DNA of 64,000 nucleotides from an uncultured Lachnospiraceae bacterium (GTDB lineage Bacteria > Bacillota > Clostridia > Lachnospirales > Lachnospiraceae): contig CAJURT010000009.1 of the NCBI GenBank assembly GCA_910588875.1, positions 17,196-81,195 on the forward strand, in the 5' to 3' direction. Made by a program: the position numbers and the translations under genes. Each line of letters starts with the position of its first letter. Positions within the stretch are counted from its first letter, which is position 1. Under the pieces are notes generated by a model. The model saw nothing but the letters and a program-made list of their open reading frames with translations. It was not told the DNA's origin and did not search any database. Shown in pieces: positions 50,255-58,817 of this stretch.

Positions 50255-52303
50255 TCAGAAAATCAAACTCCCCAGCACATGGATCAGCAAAGCTACCAAA
50301 TATGCTACCACCATCTGGAACCCTATTGCCCGCAATGTCCATTTCCAGGAGCCCATCTCCCTTCTGATGGCCCCGACTGCGGCAAAGCAGGGCATGCAAA
50401 GCAGGTTAAAGGCCATATAAGAATAGGCGGACACCTTATTGAACACCTCCCCGATAGCCGGAAGCGCCTCCTCCCCTGCCATGACAGCCTCCACCAGTTC
50501 ATCGCTGGCGCCGCCAAACAGCTGCCCAAAGGTAGCCACAATATTTTCTTTGGCGATCCAGCCGGTCACCACCCCTACGGAAGCCCTCCAATCCCCCCAG
50601 CCTAAGGGGGCAAAAATCCATTTGATCCCGTTTCCGACAAAAGCCAGCAGGCTGTCCTCCATCTCACACATACCGCCAAAATTAAAGCTGGACAAAAACC
50701 AGATCAGAACCGTGGAGGCAAAAATCACAGTCCCTGCCTTAACGGCAAAGCCTTTTACCTTCTCCCAGGCATGGATCAGCACGCTTTTCAGGGTCGGCAC
50801 GCGGTACTGCGGCAATTCCATGATAAAGTTGGAGGCATCACTCTTAAATGCCAGTTTATTCAGGAGCAAAGCACTGATAACCGCAACCACAATCCCCAGC
50901 ATATAGACGGAAAACACTACCGCTGTCTGGTTTTCCTCCGCAAAAAGCGTTGCCGCAAACATGGCATAGATCGGCAGTTTGGCGCCGCAGGACATGAACG
51001 GGGTAATCATCATTGTAATCTTGCGGTCCTTATCGCTTTCCAGCGTCCGGGAGGCCATCAGGGCTGGTACCGAACAGCCAAACCCCATCAGCATCGGGAT
51101 AAACGAACGGCCGCTCAGGCCGAAATGCCGGAATATCCGGTCCATCACAAATGCCACCCTCGCCATATAACCGCTATCCTCCAGAAAAGACAGCAGCAGA
51201 AACAGTACCAGCACCAGCGGAAGGAAACCGGCCACCCCGCCGATGCCATCCAGGCAGCTTGACACCAGGCCTGACGCCCACTCTGAAGCGCCCATGCCTT
51301 CCACAGCGCCGACAACCGCCCCTGCCAGCATCCCCCACAGGTTTTCCACAATCCCTGCCAGCCATACTCCCGGACTTGGCAAGCCCTCAATGAACAGGAA
51401 ATTTTCGCTGAACGTGCAGGCAAACATCACATACATCACTGCTGCAAAAACCGGGAGGGCCAGAAAACGGTTTGTCAGGATCTTATCCATCTTATCTGAC
51501 CTTGTCTCCACGTGGCCGCGCCGGGCCTTGTGCACGCACTCCCCCACAATTTTCCCGATGTACTGATAACGGGAATCCGCAATCTTTGCCTCCGCATCCC
51601 CGCCTGCCTGCCGGTTGGCCTCCTCCACCAGACTTTTCACGGCTTCCAGCCGGGCCGGGTCAATACTTTTTGCCACCACCTCATCGTTTTCCACCAGCTT
51701 AACCGCCTTCCACCAGCTTCCTTCCGGGTCCTCTTCCCCCAGGACATCGGCAATCGCGGCAATCACTTTTTCCAGTTCCCCGCCAAACATCCCGGGCCGC
51801 CCTGCCTCAGTAACCTTTCCTGCTGTCCCAAGGGCTGCCTCCATCAGTTCTTCCAATCCCCTGCCGCTTCTGGCCACTACCGGCACTACCGGCACGCCCA
51901 GTTTCTCTGACAGTTTCCGGAAATCAATCTCGTCCCCCCTGGCCTTTACCTCATCCATCATGTTAAGGGCAATCACCATCGGGATCCCCGTCTCCATGAT
52001 CTGCAGGGACAAATACAGGTTCCGTTCTATGCTGGTACCGTCCACAATATCAATAACCACATCCGGCCTGTCCTTTACGATATAATCCCTTGCCACAATC
52101 TCTTCCGCGGAATAAGGGGACAAAGAATATGTGCCTGGGAGATCCAGGATCATCACATCCTTATTTTTCCTGTAGGTTCCCTCTTTTTTATCCACAGTGA
52201 CGCCAGGCCAGTTTCCCACATGCTGCTTTGAGCCTGTCAGTTCATTAAATAACGTGGTTTTTCCGCAGTTCGGATTGCCTGCCAATGCAATTGTAATGCC
52301 CAT
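50255..52303 (-). CDS. feoB: Ferrous iron transporter FeoB
   Basis: This 682-residue protein has an N-terminal G domain (GNPNCGKTTLFNELTGSKQH; DLPGTYSLSPYSAEE; NMMDE) and a helical GDI part. The membrane core has two gate motifs (FSLSGRSFIPMLMGFGCSVP and later FGWGDWRASVGV-type repeats). It imports Fe2+ driven by nucleotide binding. It follows two feoA genes; a palindrome lies in the 64-bp gap. Confidence 0.95.
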   Translation of the reverse strand: MGITIALAGNPNCGKTTLFNELTGSKQHVGNWPGVTVDKKEGTYRKNKDVMILDLPGTYSLSPYSAEEIVARDYIVKDRPDVVIDIVDGTSIERNLYLSLQIMETGIPMVIALNMMDEVKARGDEIDFRKLSEKLGVPVVPVVARSGRGLEELMEAALGTAGKVTEAGRPGMFGGELEKVIAAIADVLGEEDPEGSWWKAVKLVENDEVVAKSIDPARLEAVKSLVEEANRQAGGDAEAKIADSRYQYIGKIVGECVHKARRGHVETRSDKMDKILTNRFLALPVFAAVMYVMFACTFSENFLFIEGLPSPGVWLAGIVENLWGMLAGAVVGAVEGMGASEWASGLVSSCLDGIGGVAGFLPLVLVLFLLLSFLEDSGYMARVAFVMDRIFRHFGLSGRSFIPMLMGFGCSVPALMASRTLESDKDRKITMMITPFMSCGAKLPIYAMFAATLFAEENQTAVVFSVYMLGIVVAVISALLLNKLAFKSDASNFIMELPQYRVPTLKSVLIHAWEKVKGFAVKAGTVIFASTVLIWFLSSFNFGGMCEMEDSLLAFVGNGIKWIFAPLGWGDWRASVGVVTGWIAKENIVATFGQLFGGASDELVEAVMAGEEALPAIGEVFNKVSAYSYMAFNLLCMPCFAAVGAIRREMGSWKWTLRAIGFQMVVAYLVALLIHVLGSLIF

Positions 52304-52331
52304 AACCTCTTTTCTCCTCCAACCTTTCTGA

Positions 52332-52345
52332 TTAGCAATTGCTAA
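52332..52345. promoter_or_regulatory. Palindrome TTAGCAATTGCTAA between feoA and feoB
   Basis: A perfect 14-bp palindrome lies in the feoA-feoB gap. Almost the same sequence (TTAGCATTTGCTAA) lies upstream of the DUF3793 gene at 60717-60730. It is a candidate operator for an unidentified regulator. Confidence 0.5.
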
Positions 52346-52367
52346 CTTCTCTTCATGAAGCAGCCTT

Positions 52368-52589
52368 TTACTGCCTCAATTCAATCCCCCGCGCTTCCTC
52401 TTTCCGGAGGCTCAGTTCATATCCCCTGACGTTGATTTCCACCGGATCCCCCAGCGGAGCCACTTTAATCACCTTGATTTCCACCCCCGGTGTAATCCCC
52501 ATATCCATAATCCTCCGTCTCATGGAGCCAGCAGCCGCCACAGAAGCCACTATCCCCCGCTGCCCTGGCTTTAAGTCCCTCAATGTCAT
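52368..52589 (-). CDS. feoA: FeoA-domain protein
   Basis: This 73-residue SH3-like FeoA starts MTLRDLKPGQRGIVASVAAA. It has RRRIMDMGITPGVEIKVIKV and ends GYELSLRKEEARGIEL. It supports FeoB-mediated iron uptake. The ATG at 52589 fits family length; the frame extends seven codons upstream. Confidence 0.92.
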   Translation of the reverse strand: MTLRDLKPGQRGIVASVAAAGSMRRRIMDMGITPGVEIKVIKVAPLGDPVEINVRGYELSLRKEEARGIELRQ

Positions 52590-52599
52590 CTTTTCCTCC

Positions 52600-52824
52600 C
52601 TAACTATCATGTTCCGCTACCATAATCCGGTTTGCCAATCCACGGTTCAAGGCAATCTTCACACCCTTCACCATCAGAATCATCCCACCAGATCCCTCTC
52701 CTATGACATGGATCTTTTCACCTTTGATGAATCCCAGATCCTGAAGGCGGCGTTTCATCTCCTCCTGTCCCCGAAATTCCGTAATCGTCCTCGTGTCACC
52801 CTGTTCCACCATTGATAACGGCAT
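52600..52824 (-). CDS. feoA: FeoA-domain protein, first of two
   Basis: This 74-residue protein reads MPLSMVEQGDTRTITEFRGQ, then RRLQDLGFIKGEKIHVIGEG and NRGLANRIMV. It is the promoter-proximal gene of the feoA-feoA-feoB operon. The start at 52824 follows AAAGGA; the longer frame to 52932 runs into the Fur-box region and is not coding. Confidence 0.9.
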   Translation of the reverse strand: MPLSMVEQGDTRTITEFRGQEEMKRRLQDLGFIKGEKIHVIGEGSGGMILMVKGVKIALNRGLANRIMVAEHDS

Positions 52825-52853
52825 AACACATGTTTCCTTTCTCAAAATATTTT

Positions 52854-52872
52854 GAAATTGATTATCATTTTC
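52854..52872. promoter_or_regulatory. Fur box upstream of feoA
   Basis: GAAATTGATTATCATTTTC closely matches the 19-bp Fur consensus (GATAATGATAATCATTATC, read on either strand). It lies 30 bp before the first feoA. Confidence 0.78.
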
Positions 52873-52912
52873 GTGTTTATTATGCGCTAATCCCGGAGAA
52901 AAGTCAAGTTTT

Positions 52913-52935
52913 TTATTGAGAAGAATTCTCAATAA
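52913..52935. promoter_or_regulatory. Second Fur-like palindrome
   Basis: TTATTGAGAA and TTCTCAATAA are perfect 10-bp arms around GAA. The inner TGAGAAG-A-ATTCTCA fits the 7-1-7 Fur pattern apart from G/C changes. It may be bound by Fur or a paralog such as PerR. Confidence 0.55.
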
Positions 52936-53145
52936 GAAAAAAATTTGTCTTCCCTTAACATTTTGTTATATTTTTATCAATTTTTGCAGGTTGTTCTCTG
53001 CACACTAAATTTATATTTTACTCGTTTTTATAAACAGATCTCTTTTATTTATATATATTGTCATTTTTCCACGATTTTTTTCTTTTTTATCGTAATAATT
53101 GTCAATAGATTTTTAGAACACTCTTTATTATAATGATTTTAGGTT

Positions 53146-53179
53146 GTCAATATTTTAACATTAATGTTATTTAATTGAC
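53146..53179. promoter_or_regulatory. Nested dyad upstream of the YeiH-type gene
   Basis: GTCAAT (53146-53151) and ATTGAC (53174-53179) are centred on the same point as the inner palindrome TAACATTAATGTTA (53156-53169). Half-sites agree at 13 of 17 positions. It lies 30 bp before the yeiH start and is probably an operator. Confidence 0.5.
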
Positions 53180-53208
53180 GATACTCTATTTTTCATTTAG
53201 GAGGTATT

Positions 53209-54606
53209 ATGAGTAAAAAAGCAACAACTGCCAACCAGGCCCCTGTAAACGATGATGTAGTGGTGGCCGAGAAGTTTCAGCTGTCGGACATGCTGCACAA
53301 GGAGGACTGGCTGTCCATCTGGGGTGCATTCATCATCATCGCCATCGCATCCGTCGGAGTCATCAGCGGGGCCTTTGCCTTCAAAGCCGGCACCTTCGGA
53401 AAATGGGGCAGCGCTGACACAGGCTCTTTCCTGAAGTTTTTCAATGGAAGCGAATCCTGCCTCACTGCCTGGAGCGGAATCTTGTTAACCTTGGTTGCCC
53501 TCATTATCATCTTTGCCGTCTCTAACCAGCTTATGGGAAAAAACATTGCCAAATATGCTGTTGCTTTCCTGGCTTTGTTTGCACTGACCTGCCTGGTTCG
53601 TCTGATTTCTTCCCAAGTTACTTTCAGCAAATATCTGGAATATGCCTTCTGGGCTCTGATCCTTGGGCTGGTTATTTCCAACCTGTTGAAAGTGCCGGAC
53701 TGGCTGAAGCCGGCGATCCAGACAGAATTTTACATAAAGACAGGCCTGGTTCTTATGGGAGCCTCTGTACTTTTCTCCAACATCCAGAAATTCGGCCTTT
53801 ACGGCCTGGGAATCGCCTGGGCGGTAACCCCGGTTGTTATCATATTTATGTGGCTTTTGGGGACAAAATCCTTGAAGATGGAAAATAAGAGAATGGTCAT
53901 GACCATCGCTGCCGCCACTTCCGTCTGCGGTACATCCGCCGCCATCGCTACCGCAGCGGCCTGCAAAGCAAAAAAGACGGATCTCACCTTTGCCGTTGGT
54001 ATTTCCCTGATTTTTACGGTGCTGATGATGGTAGGCATGCCGTTGTTCTGTAAGGTAGTTGCTTTAGACCCCATGGTGGGAGGCGCCTGGATCGGAGGCA
54101 CAGTTGACTCTACCGGTGCCGTTGTGCTGGCCGGCAACGCCCTTGGTGAACTGGCCGGGCAGGTGGCCGCCCTGGTTAAGATGATCCAGAATATCCTGAT
54201 CGGTTTTGTGGCCTTTGCTGTGGCTGTTTTCTTCACCACCAAGGTAGATAAGACGGAGAACCAGACAGTGGGCGCCTCCGAGATCTGGCACAGGTTCCCC
54301 AAATTTATCCTGGGCTTTTTAGGGGCTTCCCTGTTCTTCTCCTTCGTGTTCCAGAACACAATCGGGGTGGAAGCCACTGCCAAAATCCTGTCCGACATCA
54401 AGGAATTCCAAACCTGGTGCTTTGCCCTTGCCTTTACCTGTATCGGACTGGAGACCAACTTTAAGGAGATGGCGGAACAGTTCCAGGGCGGCAAGCCTTT
54501 CGTCCTCTATATTGTTGGCCAGGTATTCAACCTGGTGCTGACCTTTGTAGTGGCATGGCTTCTGCTGTCCGGGCGGATTTTCCCAATCCCCAACATTACC
54601 GTTTAA
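53209..54606 (+). CDS. yeiH: YeiH/UPF0324 family putative exporter
   Basis: This 465-residue protein has a cytoplasmic N-terminal tail and about ten helices. The central SVCGTSAAIATAAACKAKKT and GTVDSTGAVVLAGNALGE blocks are signatures of the YeiH family. Some members are linked to sulfate/sulfonate or sulfite export; the substrate here is not known. AGGAGG precedes the ATG by 5 nt. Confidence 0.9.
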   Translation: MSKKATTANQAPVNDDVVVAEKFQLSDMLHKEDWLSIWGAFIIIAIASVGVISGAFAFKAGTFGKWGSADTGSFLKFFNGSESCLTAWSGILLTLVALIIIFAVSNQLMGKNIAKYAVAFLALFALTCLVRLISSQVTFSKYLEYAFWALILGLVISNLLKVPDWLKPAIQTEFYIKTGLVLMGASVLFSNIQKFGLYGLGIAWAVTPVVIIFMWLLGTKSLKMENKRMVMTIAAATSVCGTSAAIATAAACKAKKTDLTFAVGISLIFTVLMMVGMPLFCKVVALDPMVGGAWIGGTVDSTGAVVLAGNALGELAGQVAALVKMIQNILIGFVAFAVAVFFTTKVDKTENQTVGASEIWHRFPKFILGFLGASLFFSFVFQNTIGVEATAKILSDIKEFQTWCFALAFTCIGLETNFKEMAEQFQGGKPFVLYIVGQVFNLVLTFVVAWLLLSGRIFPIPNITV

Positions 54607-54645
54607 AAACCGCAGGGACTTAAACCAATCAGGAAGGACAAAGTC

Positions 54646-54951
54646 ATGAAAAAAGAAAAACCATCCAGAACTTGGACCCCTATGGGCGTGGTATGCACCG
54701 GCGGGGTGGTCCTCTTTGTTGCTGCTGTCTTTATCGCAGTCTACATGATGGCCAACAATATGGGGCAGGTTCCCGGAATCGACTTCGGGCCCGGCCAGTA
54801 TTACTACACGGATATCCCCGGCTGGCAGAAATATTTCCTGCCTGACCATTATGACAACCCGGTCCCTATGGGAGTCCTTCTTGTCCTGTTCTTCGCCTGG
54901 GGGCTTCTGATGTACCGCCTGTGGGCGTTTCTGGACCGAAAGCTGAAATAA
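54646..54951 (+). CDS. Small two-helix membrane protein
   Basis: This 101-residue protein has helices at about 15-35 (GVVCTGGVVLFVAAVFIAVY) and 75-95 (MGVLLVLFFAWGLLMYRLW), separated by an outer loop rich in Tyr, Pro and Gly. It lies 39 bp after yeiH with a GAAGGA site, so the two share a transcript. It may be a partner of the exporter. I recognise no family. Confidence 0.65.
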   Translation: MKKEKPSRTWTPMGVVCTGGVVLFVAAVFIAVYMMANNMGQVPGIDFGPGQYYYTDIPGWQKYFLPDHYDNPVPMGVLLVLFFAWGLLMYRLWAFLDRKLK

Positions 54952-54975
54952 GCATAACTGCCGGGATAAGGGTAC

Positions 54976-55039
54976 GCCCAGGAGAAGGGGGAGGGCACAG
55001 CGGCCGCAAAAGGCACCGCACCCTCCCCTTCTCCTGGGC
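54976..55039. terminator. Long GC-rich hairpin between convergent operons
   Basis: GCCCAGGAGAAGGGGGAGGG (54976-54995) pairs with CCCTCCCCTTCTCCTGGGC (55021-55039) with one bulged G. It separates yeiH (plus) from ktrA (minus). No T tract follows on either side, so it may block both polymerases by structure. Confidence 0.55.
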
Positions 55040-55065
55040 TGGTTATTGGACAACATCCGCTTTTG

Positions 55066-55719
55066 TCAGCGGAGCTGCTTTAGTATCTTATCCACATCCT
55101 GGTTTCTTCCGATTACCATCAGGTGTTCGTCCGCACGGATCACATAGTCTGCGGGGGGCATCAGCTTGGCCCGTTCCCCTTCCTTGGTTGCCAGGATGCT
55201 GATGTGGTATTTGTTCCGGATTGAAAGTTCAATAATGCTTTTGCCTACCCATTCGGGCAGGGGAGGGATCTCATAGATGGAAAATTCTTCTGTCAGTTCG
55301 ATGTAGTCGAATACATGGTTGGCGCTATAGCGCACCGCCAGTTTTTCTGCGATATCACGGTCAGGGTAGATGACTTCGTCAGCGCCGTTGCGCAGCAAAA
55401 ATTTGGCATGGATGTCTCGGTTTGCCTTGCTGACCACGTAACGGCCCCCCAGTTCTTTTACCATGCTGGTAATCTCCAGGCTGCTCTGGAAATTTGTCCC
55501 GATGCAGATAAAGCAGATGTCAAAATTGTCAATCCCCAAGCTTTTCAGCACCGCCTCGTTGGTGCAGTCCCCGATCTTTGCGCTGACTACGTAATCCAGC
55601 ATGTCTTCCAAGGTCTCCTCGTTTTCATCCACCACCATGATCTGGTTCCCCAGCTTTGCCAGGTTTGTGCACAGATGGCGGCCAAACCGTCCCATCCCGA
55701 TAATTAATATTGATTTCAT
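55066..55719 (-). CDS. ktrA: Potassium uptake regulatory subunit KtrA/TrkA
   Basis: This 217-residue protein is a single RCK unit: Rossmann IIGMGRFGRHLCTNLAKLGN with ligand-binding VVDENEE, then a TrkA-C part (KLMPPADYVIRADEHLMVIG). The ATG at 55719 is where homology begins. It gates KtrB by binding nucleotide. It lies downstream of ktrB and is the last gene of the operon. Confidence 0.92.
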   Translation of the reverse strand: MKSILIIGMGRFGRHLCTNLAKLGNQIMVVDENEETLEDMLDYVVSAKIGDCTNEAVLKSLGIDNFDICFICIGTNFQSSLEITSMVKELGGRYVVSKANRDIHAKFLLRNGADEVIYPDRDIAEKLAVRYSANHVFDYIELTEEFSIYEIPPLPEWVGKSIIELSIRNKYHISILATKEGERAKLMPPADYVIRADEHLMVIGRNQDVDKILKQLR

Positions 55720-55874
55720 ATGGTTCTCTCCCCTCCTGCTCGTTCTCCTTGTTTCCCCAGTCCCTTTGTTGTGCCGTCGGCGCACTGGCGCCGACACGCC
55801 GGTAACCGGACAAACCACTTACATCCGCGGCTGTCTTTGTCTTCCCGGAACATGCCGGGTTCTTCCATGGGCCC

Positions 55875-57248
55875 TTATCCGATGGTAATCCGCCCCACCG
55901 GCTGCTGCACCCGTGCTACCTTTTTATGCTGGGTGAAGGACAGGGCAAAGGATAAACTTCCTACCCGGCCGCAATACATCAGGAATGCCACCGCCAGCCG
56001 TGAGGCGCCGTTTAAGCCCCGGGTTATCCCGGTGGTCATACCAGCCGTGCCGATGGCCGAAAATGTCTCAAACAGCACATCCATCACCGGATACCTCTGT
56101 GTCGCCATGATAAACAGGGACACCGTAAGCGCCAGGGTCAGGTTTACCATGAAAATGGCGCTGGCCCGTTTCAGCACATCCTCCTCCAGGCGCCTCCCAA
56201 AGGCATTGACCCCGTATGTCCTCTGGATCGCGGACCACAAATGCAGATACATTACGATAATCGTGGTGGTTTTGACCCCTCCGGCAGTGGAACCGGGGCT
56301 TCCTCCAATAAACATCAGGATCACGGTCAGCATTTTGCTGGCATCTGTCAGGGTCCCTGTATCAAGGGTGTTGAAACCCGCTGTCCGTGCCGTGACGGAG
56401 GAAAACAGGGAGGTGAGGATCTTTCCGCTTACATCCATCCCCACCAACAGGTTCCCTGACTCAAACCGGTAGAACAGCCAGGCACTGCCAAAGGTCAGCA
56501 CCAGGGTGGTCAGCAGCACGATCTTGGTATGGAGCATATATCGGCGGAAATGGAGCCGGTGGCGGCTCAAGTCGTCCCACACGATAAAACCGATTCCCCC
56601 TATGATAATCAGCGACATAACCACCAGGTTTACCAGCCAGTCGTTATAATAACCCACCAGGGAATTGTAGGGGGCCTGGCAGCCCATCAGGTCAAACCCG
56701 GCATTGCAGAATGCGGATATGGAATGGAAGATGCTATAATAGATCCCTCTTCCAGGACCGTATTCCGGAACAAAGCGGATGGCTAAGAGCAACGCCCCAA
56801 CCCCCTCAAATAGTGCTGTCCCAGCCACAATCTTTTTTGCCAGCCGCACAACACCGCCGATCTGCAGGGTGTTGACGCTCTCCTGCATCAATCCACGCTC
56901 CTTGAGCCCGATCCGGCGCCGCAGGACAATCGAAAGGAAGACGCCGATGGTCACAAAGCCCAGACCGCCGATCTGTATCAGCGTCAGGATAACCAGCTGG
57001 CCGAACAGCGACCAATGGCTCCAGGTATCATAGACCACCAGCCCGGTCACACAGGAGGCGCTGGTAGCCGTAAACAGGCAGTTTAAAAAGCTGCTGGCTT
57101 CGCCCGTCCGGCTGGAGGCAGGAAGCATCAAAAGCAGTGTCCCTGCCAGGATAATCCCCATAAAACCGTAGGCAATAAACTGGGTTTGGGTCAGATGGCT
57201 GCGGGCATAGTATAATTTTTTAAACAGTTTTTTTCCGGGGACAGGCAT
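55875..57248 (-). CDS. ktrB: Potassium uptake membrane subunit KtrB/TrkH
   Basis: This 457-residue protein has four pore repeats. The filters include TATSASCVTGLVVYDT, HSISAFCNAGFDLM, VTARTAGFNTLD and SAIGTAGMTTGI, and MFIGGSPGSTAGGVKTTT is the conserved loop. It imports K+ coupled to Na+ or H+. The ATG at 57248 has GGAGG upstream. It follows znuB by 22 bp, so potassium and zinc uptake share a transcript, which is unusual. Confidence 0.93.
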   Translation of the reverse strand: MPVPGKKLFKKLYYARSHLTQTQFIAYGFMGIILAGTLLLMLPASSRTGEASSFLNCLFTATSASCVTGLVVYDTWSHWSLFGQLVILTLIQIGGLGFVTIGVFLSIVLRRRIGLKERGLMQESVNTLQIGGVVRLAKKIVAGTALFEGVGALLLAIRFVPEYGPGRGIYYSIFHSISAFCNAGFDLMGCQAPYNSLVGYYNDWLVNLVVMSLIIIGGIGFIVWDDLSRHRLHFRRYMLHTKIVLLTTLVLTFGSAWLFYRFESGNLLVGMDVSGKILTSLFSSVTARTAGFNTLDTGTLTDASKMLTVILMFIGGSPGSTAGGVKTTTIIVMYLHLWSAIQRTYGVNAFGRRLEEDVLKRASAIFMVNLTLALTVSLFIMATQRYPVMDVLFETFSAIGTAGMTTGITRGLNGASRLAVAFLMYCGRVGSLSFALSFTQHKKVARVQQPVGRITIG

Positions 57249-57270
57249 GGCTTGATACCTCCATTTCTTT

Positions 57271-58095
57271 TCATTTGTATTTCCGGGCACAAAGCCGGGA
57301 TGCCAGGGTGAACAGGCCATAAGCGGCCAGGTTCACCAGCACGACACTGGCGCCCGCCGGGGTAGACAGCCGGTAGGATGCCCCTATGCCGATACAGAAG
57401 CACACTACCGACAGGATGCCGGAACAAACCACCACGCTGCGGAAGCTTTTAAAAATCCTCATGGCCGTCAGTGCAGGAAATATCACCAGGCTGGAAATCA
57501 GCATAGCCCCCATCATCCGCATCCCCAGCACAATCGTAACGGCTGTCAGGACTGCAATCAGGCTGTTGTAAAACCTTACCCGGATGCCGGTAGCCCTGGC
57601 AAAATTCTCATCAAAAGTAATCGCAAATATCTTATTGTAGCAGAACACAAACAGGCACAGGACCACCGCCGACAGGATAACACCCAAAAACACATCCTGG
57701 CGGCTCATCGCCAGGATGCTGCCGAACATATAGCTGCTGACATCCGTGGTCATTCCGGTGGTCAGCGATGTCACCACAATCCCCAAAGCCAACGCTGAGG
57801 CCGAGATCATGGCAATGGCCGCATCGCTCTTGATTCTGCTGTTCTCCGTAAGACGGAGAAGCAAAAAAGCCGCCAGGGCCACCACCGGAACCGATACTGC
57901 CAGGGGCTGCCAGCCCACTGCCACGGCAACCGACAGGGCGCCAAAGGACACATGTGACAGTCCGTCCCCGATCATCGAATAACGTTTCAGCACCAGACTG
58001 ACCCCCAAAAGCGCCGCACACAGGGACACCAGCACACCCCCGATCAAAGCCCGCACCAAAAACGGATAGGACAGCATCTCCCGGATCATTGCCAT
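57271..58095 (-). CDS. znuB: Zinc/manganese ABC transporter permease (ZnuB-like)
   Basis: This 274-residue ABC-3 family permease has about eight helices (LVRALIGGVLVSLCAALLGV, then RYSMIGDGLSHVSFGALSVA). It overlaps the ATPase gene by 10 nt. It is the membrane channel of the high-affinity metal importer encoded here. Confidence 0.92.
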   Translation of the reverse strand: MAMIREMLSYPFLVRALIGGVLVSLCAALLGVSLVLKRYSMIGDGLSHVSFGALSVAVAVGWQPLAVSVPVVALAAFLLLRLTENSRIKSDAAIAMISASALALGIVVTSLTTGMTTDVSSYMFGSILAMSRQDVFLGVILSAVVLCLFVFCYNKIFAITFDENFARATGIRVRFYNSLIAVLTAVTIVLGMRMMGAMLISSLVIFPALTAMRIFKSFRSVVVCSGILSVVCFCIGIGASYRLSTPAGASVVLVNLAAYGLFTLASRLCARKYK

Positions 58096-58817
58096 GGCCT
58101 CACCTCCTCCAAAATTCCCTCCCCTAAAAATCTCTTGCCGGCCTCGCTCTGTACATAATCCGCGGCAGTTCCGAAAAACAGAGCCCGCTGCTGCATATGA
58201 AGAATCTTGTTTGCCTCCCGGATCACCCCGCGGACATCATGGGACACCATCACCACCGTAATCCCATCCCGCTGGTTCAGTTCCCTGACCAGGTGGTAAA
58301 ATTCCTGGATCGCTGAGGGATCCAGCCCGGTAACCGGCTCATCTAAGATCAGCATCTGCTCGGTTGCACACAGGGCACGGGCAATCAAGACCCGCTGCTG
58401 CTGCCCGCCGGACAGTTCCCGGTAGCATTTTGCCCGCAGCTGTGTAATCCCCATCCGCTCCATGCTCTGCTTTGCCAGCCGCTTCTCCTTAAGGGAATAG
58501 AAGGGACGGTTCCCCCTGCGGCTAAGGGTCCCGGAAAGCACCGCCTCATACACGGTAGCCGGGAAATCCCTCTGGGCCGCCGTCTGCTGTGGCAGATAGC
58601 CTATCCCTCCCTGCCGCAGCTGTTCCGACACCGTGAGCGTCCCTGCCGTCGGGGCCAGAAGCCCTAAAAGGCCCTTGACCAGCGTGCTCTTGCCGGAACC
58701 GTTTGCCCCCACAATGCACAGATAATCCCCGGGTTCAATGGCAATGCTCAAATCAATGACTGCGTCCTGGTTCTCATATCCAAAATCCGCATGTTCACAT
58801 ACAATAAACGGCTTCAT
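58086..58817 (-). CDS. znuC: Zinc ABC transporter ATPase (ZnuC-like)
   Basis: This 243-residue protein has Walker A GANGSGKSTL, a Q-loop (YLPQQTAAQRDF), signature LSGGQQQRV, Walker B LILDEPVTGLD and the H-loop VSHD. Its ATG overlaps the znuA stop. It powers metal import. Confidence 0.93.
   Translation of the reverse strand: MKPFIVCEHADFGYENQDAVIDLSIAIEPGDYLCIVGANGSGKSTLVKGLLGLLAPTAGTLTVSEQLRQGGIGYLPQQTAAQRDFPATVYEAVLSGTLSRRGNRPFYSLKEKRLAKQSMERMGITQLRAKCYRELSGGQQQRVLIARALCATEQMLILDEPVTGLDPSAIQEFYHLVRELNQRDGITVVMVSHDVRGVIREANKILHMQQRALFFGTAADYVQSEAGKRFLGEGILEEVRPWQ

Noticed and set aside
55720..56472. 250-codon plus-strand frame
   Set aside because: Antisense to ktrB and its upstream gap, Pro/Arg-rich, no motifs.
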